From assembly GCF_019703515.2 (NCBI RefSeq), contig NC_059348.1:27456656-27520655 (forward strand): a stretch of DNA of 64,000 nucleotides, given 5' to 3'. Below, piece after piece: positions 32,084-44,465 of the stretch. The notes beneath the pieces are model-generated. The model was not told the origin of the DNA, searched no databases, and saw only the letters and a program-made list of their open reading frames with translations. Position 1 is the first letter of the stretch, and each line of letters starts with the position of its first letter. The position numbers were made by a program, and so were the translations under genes. The DNA is from Myxocyprinus asiaticus (Eukaryota > Chordata > Actinopteri > Cypriniformes > Catostomidae).

Positions 32084-35000
32084 ATGAGTGGATTGTCTCT
32101 ACACGCGGAATGTGAATGGGTTGGGGCACCCCATAAAAAGAAGGAAGGTTATTTCTCTTCTTAAGCATAAGAAATATGATATAGTGTTTCTTTAAGAAAC
32201 GCACATTTCTCTGCAGGAAGCTGAAAAATTTGGGAAGATATGGGGTGGGCATTTTTTTTATAGTGCTGGCTCAAATAAGAGCAGGGGAGTCATTATGCTG
32301 TAAGTAAACATCTACAATTCAAATGTCTCAAACAGAGTAAAGATAAAATAGGAAGAGTCATTATTGTTTTAGCTGAAATTCAGGGACAAAGTCTTATTTT
32401 GGCTAATATTTATGCACTTAATGTTGATGATCAGGGCTTTTTTATAGATCTTGAATGGATGTTGCAAGCTGCTGGCACCCCTCAGATATCATATTGGGAG
32501 GAGACTTTAATCTTTTGATGTCCTTGATCATAGTGAAGCAAAAGTGTGCAAGCCCCCTAGAGCAACACTGACGCTTCACAGGATGTGTAAAACTTTTGAT
32601 GTTTGGAGACTTTTGAACCCATCTGGTAGGGACTATACATTTTTTTCATCAGTCCATAAGTTTTACTCTAGAATAGATTGTTTTTTTATATCTAAGTCCC
32701 TCATTTCATCTGTTGTTGATTGCTCAGTTGGAAACATTTTAGTCTCAGATCACGCCCTGGTGTGTTTAGAGGTGCTGCCACATATGGAGAAAAAGAAATC
32801 ATATAGTTGGCGCTTTAATGTATCCTTTTGCAAAATCCTGAATTCCAACAAATGCTAAAGGCTGAAATCAATGTCTATCTTCTGTGGGCGTGGCTTGGGA
32901 GGCACTTAAGGTGGTTCTTAGGGGCCGGATCATACAGTATGCCTCATTCACCAAAAAATCCAAAGCACAAGAACTTGTGGAATTGGAAGGGAATATTAAA
33001 AGTGCCGAGGCCGAGCTGAAGCGCTGAATGTTGTCTAATGGCCTCAGGGAACTGACCCAATTGAAATACAGATATAATACTATTTTGTCGCAGAAGTTGG
33101 AGTTTTGGCTATTCAGGGCAAGGCAGTCATACTTTGAGTCGGGGGACAAGGCAGGAAAACGTCTGGCTAGATATATAAAACAGAGAGAGTCTTTGTCTAC
33201 CATTCCCTCAGTGAAATCTGCTGGTGGTGAAATATTTACCTCGGGCATTGATATTAATAATGTTTTTAAAGAATTCTATCTTGATCTCTAGAATTCCACG
33301 TCTTCGTCAACTGATGAAGATATTAGAAACTTTGTGGAACCATTAGAACTTCCTAAACTGACGACTGAGCAAAATAATTCTCTTGATTCTGAGATCAACT
33401 TGGAGGAGCTTGGCGAGGTAATTAAGGCCTTGCCTACAGGCAAGGCTCTGGGGCCAGACAGCTTTGGCACTGAATTTTTTAGATCTTATGCTACAGAACT
33501 GGCTCCATTTTTGCTAGAAGTTTATACGGAATCATTAAAGAATGGAAAGCTTCCACCAACCATGACACAAGCCCGGATCAGTCTGATTCTTAAAAAGGAC
33601 AAAGATCCAAACGAGTGTAAGAATTACCGTCCAATTTCCCTGATCCAGCTAGATGTTAAAATATTGTAAAAAATTTTGGCTAACCGATTAAATAATGTTA
33701 TGACATCTCTTGTGCATATAGATCAGGTGGGGTTTATTCGGGGCCGAAACTCTTCTGATAACATCAGGCGTTTCATCAGTATCATGTAGTCAGTGGCGAA
33801 TGATCAGACTCTGGTCGCCGCCATCTCACGTAGAATGCGATTATCTTTTTAAAGATTTTGGAAATGTATGGGTTCGGGAATACTTTTATTGTATGGATTA
33901 ATTTACTTTATAGACACCCGGTAGCAGCGGTACAAACAAATGGATTAATTTCTGATTATTTTACTCTGGATAGGGGCACCCGGCAGGGTTGCCCTCTTTC
34001 CCCCTTATTGTTCTGTCTTGCCCTGGAACCATTAGCAGCCGCGATAAGAAAGAAGGATGATTTTCCAGGGGTGGTGGCAGGAGGTGTGGTGCATAAGCTT
34101 TTTCTTTACACAGATGATATTTTATTATCCATCTCCGACCCTACTAGATCTATGCCTTGCCTCCACAGAATTATTAATTCCTTTTCTAAGTTCTCAGGAT
34201 ACAGAGTCAGTTGGTCTAAATCCGAAGCTTTGTCTCTGACAGCGTACTGCCCGGTAACAGCTTTTCAGCCGGGTGCCTTCCAGTGGCCAAAACAGGGCAT
34301 TAAGTATTTGGGTATTTTATTCTCAGCAAATTTGTGTGATTTATTTAGAGTTAATTTTGACCCTTTAGTAAAAAGGTTTTCTAGTGATGTGGGCAGGTGG
34401 GCTTCATTACATTTATCTATGATTGGGAAGGTTAATGTTATTAAAATGAATTGTATTCCAAAATTCAACTACTTGCTACAATCCCTCCCTATAGATTTCC
34501 CCCTCTCTTATTTCAAGCAATTTGATAGCATAGCAAAATCCTTCATTTGGAATGGTAAATGTCCCAGATTACATTTCAGTAAGTTGCATAGGCTGATTGA
34601 CATAGGTGGGCTAGGCCTACACAAGACTTTGTTTTATTATAATGCATTCGGTCTCAGACATTTGGCTCATTGGTCGCTTCCACCTGAGAGAGCCCCTCCC
34701 TGGTTTTGTATTGAACAGGAAGTTCTTGCCCCTATTTTGCCATTGCAAAGCCTTTCTATCAAGCTAACTGGAGAAGTTAAGTTACACCCCATTATCTTGC
34801 ATTTGCATGCGGTATTGACAAAAGTGTCCAGAGTGTTTAATTCGGACATTTATTTAAATGTTGCTTCAAGCATATGGCTGAACCCAAAGTTATGTATTAA
34901 TAAGTCCCCTTTCTGTTGGACAGAGTGGATTGTGAGGGAGGTTAATATGCTCGGTGACCTATATGAGAGTGGAGTGTTGAGATCCTTTGAAAATATGGTT

Positions 35001-35757
35001 CAACATTTTGGGATTCCCATGTCTCAATTATTTAAGTGTTTACAGCTGTGCCACCTGCTTTGTACTATTTTTGGGAGTAGCATACACCCCCCTAAAGCGG
35101 CAGATCCTCTGGGAGTGGTGATTACTGCTTTTGGAAAAGGTCATGAGGCATCAGTGTATTACTCCCTGCTAATTCAGAGTCTGGGGGACGGAGCTCAAGA
35201 GATTATGGGAGAAAGATTTAAACTTGGTATTGGAGGAGGGAGTGTGGGCTAGGATTCTAAAACACAAAAATAAGCCTGCATCTAGAGATGCATGGGTGTG
35301 CTTATGCAATTTAAGATTTTACATTGATTTTATTAGACCCCCTCTAGATTGTATAGGCTTAGTCTTAAAGACACACCCACCTGCTGGCGATGCCAATCAG
35401 AAGATGGAGACACTACCCATGTTTTTTGGTGGTGTGTTAAGATCCAAGAATTTTGGTTGAAGGTTCAGAGTTTTATGTGTGATGTATTGGGCACTCAAAC
35501 TGTATTTTAGGCGATGGCCGGTCATTAATATAGGGGATAAGTACATAAAAAATTGGGTCCTAGCCAGTGTTATGATCGGCAGACAGGTCATCCTTAGGGG
35601 ATGGAAGTCGGCTGGAGCGCCCTCATTTCAGGAGTGGTGCACAGAGATGGGCAGGGTAGCGGCATTTGAGGAGGTGTCGTGTAGAAGGCTAGTCAACCGG
35701 GAGATGTTCGATAAAAAGTGGGGCAGCTATCTGGCCTTTTATTTTTTATTTCAGTAG
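32084..35757 (+). pseudogene. L1 copy C ORF2 (endonuclease-reverse transcriptase)
   Basis: The endonuclease part (32084-32860) is broken by frameshifts, with PPRATLTLHRMCK and YSRIDCFFISKSLISS visible. The RT fingers (33334-33669) read TEQNNSLDSEINLEELGEVI, GPDSFGTEFF and CKNYRPISLIQLDVKIL, with a stop right after. The long frame 33858-35252 (464 codons) holds GTRQGCPLSPLLFCLALEPL and LFLYTDDILLSISDPTRS, the palm with the catalytic aspartate pair (YTDD), then thumb and C-terminal region. A shifted frame at 35224-35757 ends the protein. A gap or rearrangement near 33780-33850 removes the AFD motif. It is the best RT in the window but inactive. Confidence 0.85.
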
Positions 35758-35945
35758 TGGTGGCATAGTGGGCTAAAGCACATAACTGGTAATCAGAAGG
35801 TTGCTGGTTCAATCACCACAGCCACCACCATTGTGTCCTTGAGCAAGGTGCTTAACTCCAGGTTGCTCCGGGGGAATTGTCCCTATAATAAGTGCACTGT
35901 AAGTCGCTTTGGATAAAAGCATCTGCCAAATGCATAAATGTATAT
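35757..35945 (+). mobile_element. tRNA-derived SINE with conserved 3' tail, inside L1 copy C
   Basis: The head GTGGTGGCATAGTGGGCTAA (A-box-like) and GCTGGTTCAATCACCACAGC (B-box-like) are followed by the common fish SINE tail AGTCGCTTTGGATAAAAGCA and TCTGCCAAATGCATAAATG. It is placed exactly at the end of L1 ORF2. Related pieces lie at 38590-38660, 44310-44465 and 46625-46800. Confidence 0.8.
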
Positions 35946-36174
35946 ACTATATATATAATTTTTTTTTTTTTTATCTGTGTGTGTACTTGGGCTTTGGCCA
36001 CAGGGATGTTTGTTGGCGGTCAGGGTGGGGTTGGGGATTGGGAGTGGGGAAGGGAAATAATGGGGTTTAAGGGGGATAGTGGTTGACTCTGTACATGAAT
36101 GTTTTGCTTTGTTATGTGTCATGCTTGAGGAGCAACCAATAAAAATGTAAATCTAAAAATATATAACAATCAGA

Positions 36175-36705
36175 TGATATTATTTAATCTGCAATCAATT
36201 GAAACAACCTTCTGTTATTATTTCTTTTCACACAAATTTAGTTGCTCCATCAAGTTTCAATAAAAATAAGTAAAAGTTTTTTTCTAAAAACTTATTTAGA
36301 AAAGCTAAATTTCCTTAAGGGATGCCTTTAGCCCCGTTGTACCTTACAGCATGCCGGTGCAGTACGGTATCCGAATCCTCAGTATTCATAAAAGAGTAGG
36401 TGAGAAATACCCAGATGACCTTCTATATCAGCGAGATCCTGAAGTGTGCATCCACTGGACACTTTACTATCCCAAAATGTCACAGGATGAGCTGAGGCTG
36501 AGGAGACGTGATATTCAAAACGTTGCATAAAAAAAAAAGAATGGCAGAGAACGACGAGTTGGATGGTTCATTTCAACTGTAAGTGCTACTGTATATACAC
36601 AAAAACATTGTTTTTTTTGGTTAAATTGTGCTTGTTTAAAAAAAAACAGAGTAGATTATTTTCACGGTTGTTGTAATTACATCATATATTTGGGTCATGG
36701 AAAAA
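36175..36705. other. Unassigned intronic DNA
   Basis: No recognised element. 36310-36520 is less AT-rich but contains no long open frame. Confidence 0.5.
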
Positions 36706-37020
36706 TATTATTCACACTAGCGCCATCCTTGATTTTTAATGGGAATGACAATGAGGCTGTGAGGGATAGACTTACAATCTCTTCAATGGGCTGTACTGCA
36801 GTTTAAAGTGTTTTTGGATCGATCTGCAGACAAAACATTGATAAAATATCTGTCCAAGAACATCCAGTATACAAAGAACTCTAGACAACATGAGTTGTGG
36901 AAAATCAGTTGTGATCTAGGAGCTTTATACCATTCGTGCCATTGAAGAGACTGTAAGTCTATCCCTCACAGCCTCGCTTTCATTCCTGTTAAAAATCAAA
37001 GATGGCGTTAGCGTGAATAA
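36706..37020. mobile_element. Foldback-type MITE
   Basis: About 85 bp at the left (TTATTCACACTAGCGCCATC ... AGGGATAGACTTACAATCTC) is inverted at the right (GAGACTGTAAGTCTATCCCT ... GATGGCGTTAGCGTGAATAA). The roughly 145-bp centre has no coding content. Superfamily unknown. Confidence 0.7.
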
Positions 37021-37394
37021 GGTCAATGCCCATGTTCCCAGATGAAGTATGTCTAGGAATGTAGAAATACCACTCCTAAACTCCTACTTTTTAACCAGAT
37101 GAAAAGTGCGTTCTTACTGAAATGCAGTACTTACTCTGACAGTAAATGATTTCGGATGCAGCAAGTGACTTCTGGCAAAGTCCATTCAAGGCTGCGCAGG
37201 GGAGCAAGTTAATTAATGAATCATTTGTGAATTAGTTCATTTACATAAACCGTCCGAACGACCGACTCACTAAATTGAACTGGAGTTTCTAATGCTAAAT
37301 ATAAGTGAATTGTTTATTTTAATCAGTTCATTTACATAAACTGTCAGAAAGAACCGATTCACTTAAATGATTTGGATATCCCAGCATTACATAT

Positions 37395-37396
<2 letters not shown>

Positions 37397-37440
<44 letters not shown>
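37397..37440. repeat. (GA)n microsatellite
   Basis: About 20 GA units. It is preceded (37210-37385) by a degenerate repeat with GTTCATTTACATAAACCGTC twice. Confidence 0.95.
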
Positions 37441-37443
<3 letters not shown>

Positions 37444-37814
37444 GTTTAGACAAGCATGTTTGATGACTCCCTTGGATCCATTGCTGTGTTCATAATTCAG
37501 TGTGAAAAATAATGTATTTTGTGAAGTGGTAGTCATTGAAAAATGTAACTGATTACTGCAAAAGTTACACTATTGTGAAGATAGCTGAGTCACACTCACT
37601 ACTGAAAAATCAAGTTAGTATTATTAAAAGTTTTTAAAACGTGAAAAAAGGCAACCCTCTGAGGGACAGTTATATGCTGGAAGTCCTCCACATCCAGGGA
37701 CATGGGAAAATTAGGACTTAGCTCACACAAGCAGAGGGAAAAATCAGGGCATGGAAGTAGCGGGCCAAATTCTTCAGCCAAGTCTCTACAGCTCAGTGAT
37801 TAGACTGCATCAAT

Positions 37815-38446
37815 ACAGTGACAAAGACCGGCCTGTTCTGATCCATAGGGCGACAGTGTATGCTTGAGCATGATTGTTTGGGATTGTTCAGGGTTTAATT
37901 TACAGAGTCTATTTTTGAGTGTGCGCAGATCTGCCTGTCTATCTGTGTATGTGATAATGAGATTTGGGTATGTTATTCATGGGTGTAGCAAGGCTTCATC
38001 TGCACATGGGCCAGAAGGGCCAATTGGGGCATTTCCCCCCAATAATAACAGTCCTGGTAAACAAAACTGCATTCATCGGTCAAAACATAGCACACCAGGA
38101 AAAAGAGGTCTAAAAAGATTATTCAGACATCAGAAATCACCAAATAACTAATCATTTGTTGAGATTAAACATTCTTTTTTTGAAGAGTGAACAATGAACC
38201 GGTCAGATTTAATTGAAGCTTACTTTGCCCTTTAACCTTTGCATCAACAAAATGAATGCTGCTTCATTTACCAGTTTGATTTGTCTATACTATCCTGTTC
38301 ATTCCCTCAAGCACTATACATCCTGCTGTGTGCCAAATCCAGACTCTTGACATAAGCAGTGGAAGGTTGTGGACTGAGTGAACTCTAATGGAAGAATTGT
38401 GAGAAAAGAAGGAGGTTTTGGAGTATGAGAGACAAAAATATTTTTT
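37815..38446 (+). repeat. Segmental duplication, copy 1
   Basis: About 630 bp from GTGACAAAGACCGGCCTGTT to GGAGTATGAGAGACAAAAA. It matches copy 2 at 41948-42581 in the same orientation with scattered substitutions and small indels. No gene or transposon ends are recognised in it. Confidence 0.85.
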
Positions 38447-38589
38447 GTTTATTTGCACTAGGTTATGTTGTAATTATATAAAGTCTATTGTGCTAGTAGC
38501 ACTTGTTTGTATTTGTACATGAAGAACTGATTTTCCAGCAGATTGCATTGCAAATGACATGCTTGCCATCTGTTAATCAAAGCAGTCTC

Positions 38590-38660
38590 ATATGCAATGC
38601 TACAGCATTTTTGTAAGTCACTCTGGATAAGAGCCTCTGCCAAATTTCTAAATATAAATG
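38590..38660 (+). mobile_element. SINE/LINE 3' tail fragment
   Basis: GTAAGTCACTCTGGATAAGA and GCCTCTGCCAAATTTC match the conserved 3' tail of the SINE at 35757-35945. Confidence 0.6.
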
Positions 38661-39685
38661 TTAAATGTAAAACATGAAGTCAGAAGGAAGTCAAATGGTC
38701 AGATTGCCATGGAGTCTTATGTGAACATCAAGGAACTCGAATGGTTGTCCTTTAGATACTTTATGTTTAGGAGCTCTTTGCAGCCCAATGTTTTAGCTGG
38801 AGAGAAGAGGTTTCCATCCAACCAACCCCACTATTCCCTTTCCTGTACCCCAGCACTGCCCTCTCCAACAACTAGTAATTGATTTATTGTCAAAAGCCAT
38901 CAGCTGTGCAATACTGTGGATTTCTCGTCTCGAATAGCAGCCGTGGCCTCCATGCAAGGGCATTACGCCTAATGGAGCAATTTGACAGTACTGTCCTCTA
39001 AATGCCACAGCTTAGAATTAAGAGCTAAACACAGAATTAAGTGCTAGACATCTTATTTGCATTAAATTTCTCTCCTTTGTAGAAAGCCAGTGTTGTGCAT
39101 TAAGAGAATAACATATTTTTAACTATGCAACATAATTACAGTAAATCTCACAAAGCCCTTATTTTGGTACTGAGGCAATGCTGTTTAATATTTTGAAACA
39201 ATATAGTGCATAAAACATTTCTACTGCCTCTAGATTCTTAAATTATGAATTATGTAAGCAGAATATTAAACTTTCAGTCTTTTGTCCGTCTAATAGCCCA
39301 ATAACTGAGCAGTGTGTGTCAGGACACAATATCACAAGCAGTGATCATCCAGCTCTCTCTAGTGGTGAGTTACGGAACTTCTACAGTCTACTACTAACTC
39401 AATCAAGTGGATGTATTCCCTAAAAATGCATAGTGTAGTAATATTAACAATCATAGTGTAGGCTATAAGAATAGTTGAAATAAATCAGTTTTGGAAAATT
39501 GACTGTATCTAAACTATTTTAAACAGCAATTTGTTAATTCTTTCATAATTATTATGCATGCAGCTTTTGAGACCTCATATCAATTGGGACCATATACCGT
39601 AAAATGAACTAGTGAAGGCAAAAATCTGGTTAAAAATGGTGAAAAACTTTAAAGAAAGGGTGACCACTTACAGCCAGGGTTACAG
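38661..39685. other. Unassigned intronic DNA
   Basis: Nothing recognised; the open frame at 38658-38882 has no homology I can name. Confidence 0.5.
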
Positions 39686-39693
39686 GACCTAAG

Positions 39694-41375
39694 CAGAGGT
39701 GGACAGTAATTAAATACATTTACTTGAGTACTGTACTTAAGTACACTTTTTGAGTATCTGTACTTTACTTGAGTATTATCCACTACATTTCTATCAAGGT
39801 CCTTGAGTAGAAAGTCGTTACTATGTAACAACTTTGAAAATCAGTGGATGATTTTTTTTTCTTCTCTAAAACGTGATTGGTTTTTTGCAGGTGACAGACA
39901 GCCTATCAATAATCACTCTTGTAGGATCACGTGTCCTGAAGTTCAATGATTTCCCAGCATTTTTTGAACACTGATCAGTTGGCAAAATGGAAGAAGGCGC
40001 TTCCTCGGCGCAGTGCGTGCACCCATGGCCATACTTAAAAAATATGTTCCAGTTTTCTGAAAATTTTAAAGATTCGTTTCGTTTTAAATGTTTGCTTTGT
40101 TTGCCTAAAACGAACCATATCACAGCCTTCAAAAACTTGCCGTCCAACCTGTGGAAGCATATTGAGGTATGTAAACTTATAATTTCTTGTGAAAGCTTGA
40201 AATTATCTGTGCTTTAGAGCTAAAGTTTCAGTATGAAGTATGGTCGGTCAAATTATTTTTTATGGATTTGCCCACCAAGTTGCCATAGCCTTGTGGATAC
40301 ACCGCTAACACATAGGTAAGGTTCGACAATGACGTTAGTTAGCATGCAAAGCGTGAATTCAAATGTAAATGAGCTTAAGAGTTAAATAAGTTAATATCTT
40401 GTAACTTTTATAGTTTTTTGTTGTTGTTGTTGTTGTTACCTTGCATAATTACTATAGCTATGTGTAGAGCTGCACGATTAAATCATAAAAAGATCGTGAT
40501 CTCAATTCAAACACCCACACGATCTCTTTCCTAAATTATTACGATTCGCCTGTCTATTAAACCTTTGAAAAAAATCATACCGGAACATTCAAATCTGCGT
40601 TGGTGCTGCCGCTGAGCCAGAAAGAGCAGTTATCATGTATAGGTATGAAACAGCTTCATAAACAGTCTTTTCTACCACACAGTATCATTATTTCTTTCTG
40701 CGTAACAAATATTCAAATTATCACAGAAGTACTGGGATAAAAGTTTACAGTTCGCATATAAACACTGATGTCTACGATCAAAATAGGGCAAACACCATTT
40801 GTATGATTGTACCGATTACATTCCGATTACATACAAGATATTTGTCATTGAATCATTCATTCAAGAGATTCGTTCAAAAATGCTGACTCATCCAGTAATG
40901 AAACAAATGAAGTATTTGAGCGAGTCATTGAATCATTCAAACAGATTTAAAAAAAATAATTCATTCAAATCAATTAAACATTTTTAAATAGACTGCAGCA
41001 ATTAATATTTTGTCAGAACCTCTAGTAAATTACATGTTATTTTCTTTAGTTGCCGTTCAGAATCGTGGGAGAATCATAATCTTTATTTGAAACAAAAACA
41101 TTGTGATTCTCAGTTTATCCAGAATCTAGTCAGTGTATTCAGCAGGTTGCTTCAGAGACATAAGGTATTGTAAGTATTACATACAACAATAATAAAACAA
41201 TGCGTTGACATAAAAAAGGAAATTTAATTTTGATACTTTTAAAACCGAGTACTTCTGTACTTTTACTTAAGTAAAAACCTGTCTTTACAATTTTCACTTG
41301 TAATGGAGTAATATTTGACCAGTAGTATCTGTACTTTCACTCAAGTAATGGAGTTGTGTACTTTGTCCACCTCTG
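39694..41375 (+). mobile_element. hAT DNA transposon, internally deleted
   Basis: The ends are CAGAGGTGGACAGTAATTAA (39694) and inverse GTACTTTGTCCACCTCTG (41375). An exact 8-bp target-site duplication GACCTAAG lies at 39686-39693 and 41376-41383, diagnostic for hAT. It is 1682 bp long. It keeps a possible first transposase exon with a BED-type zinc finger but no catalytic domain. The subterminal regions contain repeated CTTGAGTA/TACTTAAG motifs, as in many hAT ends. Confidence 0.93.
39987..40166 (+). pseudogene. hAT transposase first exon (BED-like zinc finger)
   Basis: Open from ATG 39987: MEEGASSAQCVHPWPYLKNM, then FRFKCLLCLPKTNHITAFKN and LPSNLWKHIEV. The aromatic start, Cys-x2-Cys and Leu-x2-His order match a BED zinc finger, which binds transposon ends or target DNA. 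A splice donor GAG|GTATGT follows at 40166. No downstream transposase exon with the catalytic RNase H fold is present before the right end, so only the DNA-binding exon survives. Confidence 0.65.
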
Positions 41376-41947
41376 GACCTAAGATACACTTTTCCATACA
41401 CATTCAAAGAAGTTTAAACATAAAACCTTGATGTGTGATTCACATGAAATTGCTGAACATTACTGATCATTACACTGGCTCTGGTAGTGTGGAGGTCCTT
41501 CCTGTCTGCTGAATGGTTGTAAGGGTGTGTGAAAGTCTTGGTACTGAGGGATTAGCATCAGAGCAAGTGAGAGAACAGGAGCTGACAGAAGCCGGGCTTC
41601 AGTAATCAATTAGCAAAATGAAGGAGGATTCGTGGGTGAACAAAAACAGTGCTTAGCCACATTAAATCAAAATCACAGTCCAAAAGCTTTTCAGTAAAGT
41701 CTGCACTCCTCAGTGTTTTCTTTTTTTTTAGTGACTCCATGGGCTACGACTCAAGGGCAGTTGCATACTTGATGTCAGACAGTATTATGTGGTCTGTTGT
41801 CTGATTAATTGTTTACATCTTCACCATCCATCATTTTAGAGCAGCATACAGTCAGTTACAACCCATGAAAGTAGCAAACAGTCAGCTTTTGGCTGTAAGA
41901 CTCTTGCTGTTTGTGACTGTTATTATTAATGTTTATGAAGGGTAACA

Positions 41948-42581
41948 GTGACAAAGACAGGCCTGTTCTGATCCATAGGGCAACAGTGTATGCTTGAGCA
42001 TGATTGTTTGGGATTGTTTAGGGTTTAATTTACAAGAGTCTATTCTTGAGTGTGCGCAGATCTGCTTGTCTATCTGTGTATGTGATAATGAGATTTGGGT
42101 ATGTTATTCATGGGTGTAGCAAGGCTTACTCTGCACATGGACCAGAAGGGCCAACTGGGGCATTTCCCCTCAATAATCACAGTCCTGGTAAAAAAAAAAA
42201 CTGCATTCATCTGTCAAAACATAGCACACCAGGAAAAAGAGGTCTAAAAAATATTCAGACATCAGAAATGACCAAATAACTAATAATTTGTTGAGATTAA
42301 ACATTCTTAATTTTGAAGAGTGAACAAATGAACCAGTCAGATTTAATTGAATCTTACTTTGCCCTTTAACCTTTGCATCAACAAAATTTATGCTGCTTCA
42401 TTTACCAGTTTGATTTGTCTATACATTCCTGTTCATTCCAGCAAGCACTATACATCCTGCTGTGTGCCAAATCCAGACTCTTGACATAAAGCAGTGGAAG
42501 GTTGTGGACTGAGTGAACTCTAATGGAAGAATTGTGAGATAAGAAGGAGGTTTTGGAGTATGGGAGACAAAAAGATTTTTT
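41948..42581 (+). repeat. Segmental duplication, copy 2
   Basis: Direct repeat of 37815-38446, starting GTGACAAAGACAGGCCTGTT. It lies about 4.1 kb away and the hAT element is between the copies. Confidence 0.85.
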
Positions 42582-42699
42582 ATATATTATTAAATATATA
42601 CATTAAAATATATTGTTATTGTGTATGAAGGGTAATTGCACTGCAAAGTACAGTTCAAAACCTAGTCAAAACTTCACTAAGCAACTGTAAAAGCAAGCA

Positions 42700-43640
42700 G
42701 AGTCTAATCTGACAAGAAAAGTATTTTGCTTTGCAAGGCATCTTCATATTTTGACTAAATGAGAGAACATAGTATAGTATAGTATAGTATAGTATAGTAT
42801 AGTAGAGTAGAGTAGAGCAGAGTATAGTATAGTATAGTCTATCAATATCAAATAAGAAAATACTTACTTTCAAAGGCATCTTCATATACTGGTTACACAA
42901 GAGAACATACAGTAGCATAGTGTAGTATAGTATAGTATAATGTAGCATTGTTTAGTATAGTAAAGTCTATCTATATATAACAAGAAAAGACTGTTACTTT
43001 GAAAGAAAGGCATCTTCATGTTCTGGTTAAATGAGTGAACATAATATATTCTATTTCAGTATAGTATAGTATAGTACAGTACAGTACAGTACAGTATAGT
43101 ATAATGTAGTATAGTGAAGTATTATATAGCATTGTTTAGTATAGTATAGTAAAGTCTATCTATATCTAACAAGAAAAGACTGTTACTTTGAAAGGCATCT
43201 TCATGTTCTGGTTACTCAAGAGAACATAGTATAGTATAGTATAGCATAGTATAGTCTATCAATCTCAAATAAGAAAAGACTTACTTTCAAAGGCATCTTC
43301 ATATACTGGTTACACAAGTAAACATACAGTAGTATAGGATAGTGTAGTATAGTATAGTATAATGTAGCATTGTTTAGTATAGTAAAGTCTATCTATATCT
43401 AACAAGAAAATACTGTTACTGTGAAAGAAAGGCATCTTCATGTTCTGGTTAAATGAGAGAACATAGTATAGTATAGTATAGTATAGTATAGTATAGTCTA
43501 TCTCTAACAAGAAAAGAATTTGCAAGGCATCTTTTTATTCTGTTTAAAAAAAGAGAACATCGTGTAGTACAGTATAGTATAGTTCAGCATAGTATAAGAT
43601 TATGTAGTGTAGTACAGTATAGTGTAGTACAGTATCTATT
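42700..43640. repeat. Higher-order tandem repeat with (TATAG)n
   Basis: About seven units, each with a conserved block (AACAAGAAAAGACTGTTACT, AAAGGCATCTTCATGTTCTG, GTTAAATGAGAGAACATA) followed by a variable run of the pentamer GTATA. The conserved AAGGCATCTTCAT recurs near 42736, 42872, 43009, 43193, 43290, 43430 and 43524. Open frames on it are artefacts. Confidence 0.9.
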
Positions 43641-44309
43641 TTCAAAAGCACACAGCTTGTTACGTAACAGCCCATGCAATCCCTCCCCTTTGCTTTGAAA
43701 GAACAACCTCGCCTTAATAATGTGCTATACCATAAAACCTATAAAAAGTTATGTGGATACTGACAACTGACAAAATAGTCACCAGAAAACCAAAGTGAAA
43801 TGTTCAGTTACTTACCTCAAAGTTATATATAGATTTCATAAATATGTACGCATTTGAGTGTGTTTTATTTGGTACTATGACATAAGGGACAGGAAGTGGG
43901 TGACATCACGGACAGTCAGGTTTTTTTATCCAATAATCTTGAGCTGTTAGGTAAGAGGGAGGAGCTGTGTTGACAGGGCAGAAAGTGGCCTACTGTTCTT
44001 CAGTCTGACTCAGGTTATTATAACAGTTCTACCCTCCTCACACACCTATAAGAGCAGATACTTAGTCAAACTCAATGCTGCTTCTGTGTAAGATGTTTTA
44101 TTTACAGAATCAGCCCCCACCCTCTCTTTTCTTGTTGCAGATATGCCAGTCAGCACAGCTCTCGGCAGTTTGTTGAGAGCAGGACATGTTTGATTTTATG
44201 TATGTTTACAATGACCGGTCCATTCCTCTACATTTCACTGCATAATTTCCCCTTTAAAACAGTGAAAGATTTCCAAAGTTTATTGGTTTGATGTGGATTC
44301 CCATACTTT
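43641..44309. other. Unassigned intronic DNA
   Basis: No gene, element end or repeat identified. Confidence 0.5.
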
Positions 44310-44465
44310 GTAAGGAGTAATTTAGCAGATGCATCTATCCAAAACAACTTGCATTATATTTCATACAGGGACAAACATCCTGGAGCATCCTGGGGTTAAG
44401 TGTTCAAGGGCATAACAGGCAACATTTGCTGTCTGATACTTGCAGGGCTTGAACCAGCAACTTTC
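44310..44465 (-). mobile_element. SINE fragment
   Basis: On the minus strand it has a B-box-like GGTTCAAGCCCTGC, CCTTGAACACTTAACCCCAG and a TTTGGATAGATGCATCTGC tail, a degraded member of the family at 35757-35945. Confidence 0.6.

Larger units (their letters stand above)
30627..36158 (+). mobile_element. L1-clade LINE, copy C, nearly full length
   Basis: Flanked by a 16-bp duplication (ATATATGACAATCAGA at 30611-30626 and ATATATAACAATCAGA at 36159-36174, one mismatch). It has a 5' UTR (30627-30759), ORF1 (30760-31560), a 0.5-kb spacer, ORF2 (32084-35757), an inserted SINE and a 3' UTR ending AATAAAAATG. At about 5.5 kb it is close to the length of active fish L1s. It sits in the 31.7-kb intron of the collagen gene, opposite to gene direction. 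Stops and frameshifts in both ORFs mean it is not active. Confidence 0.92.

Noticed and set aside
42655..43525. Minus-strand frames rich in YYTILYYT
   Set aside because: Translation of the (TATAG)n repeat.
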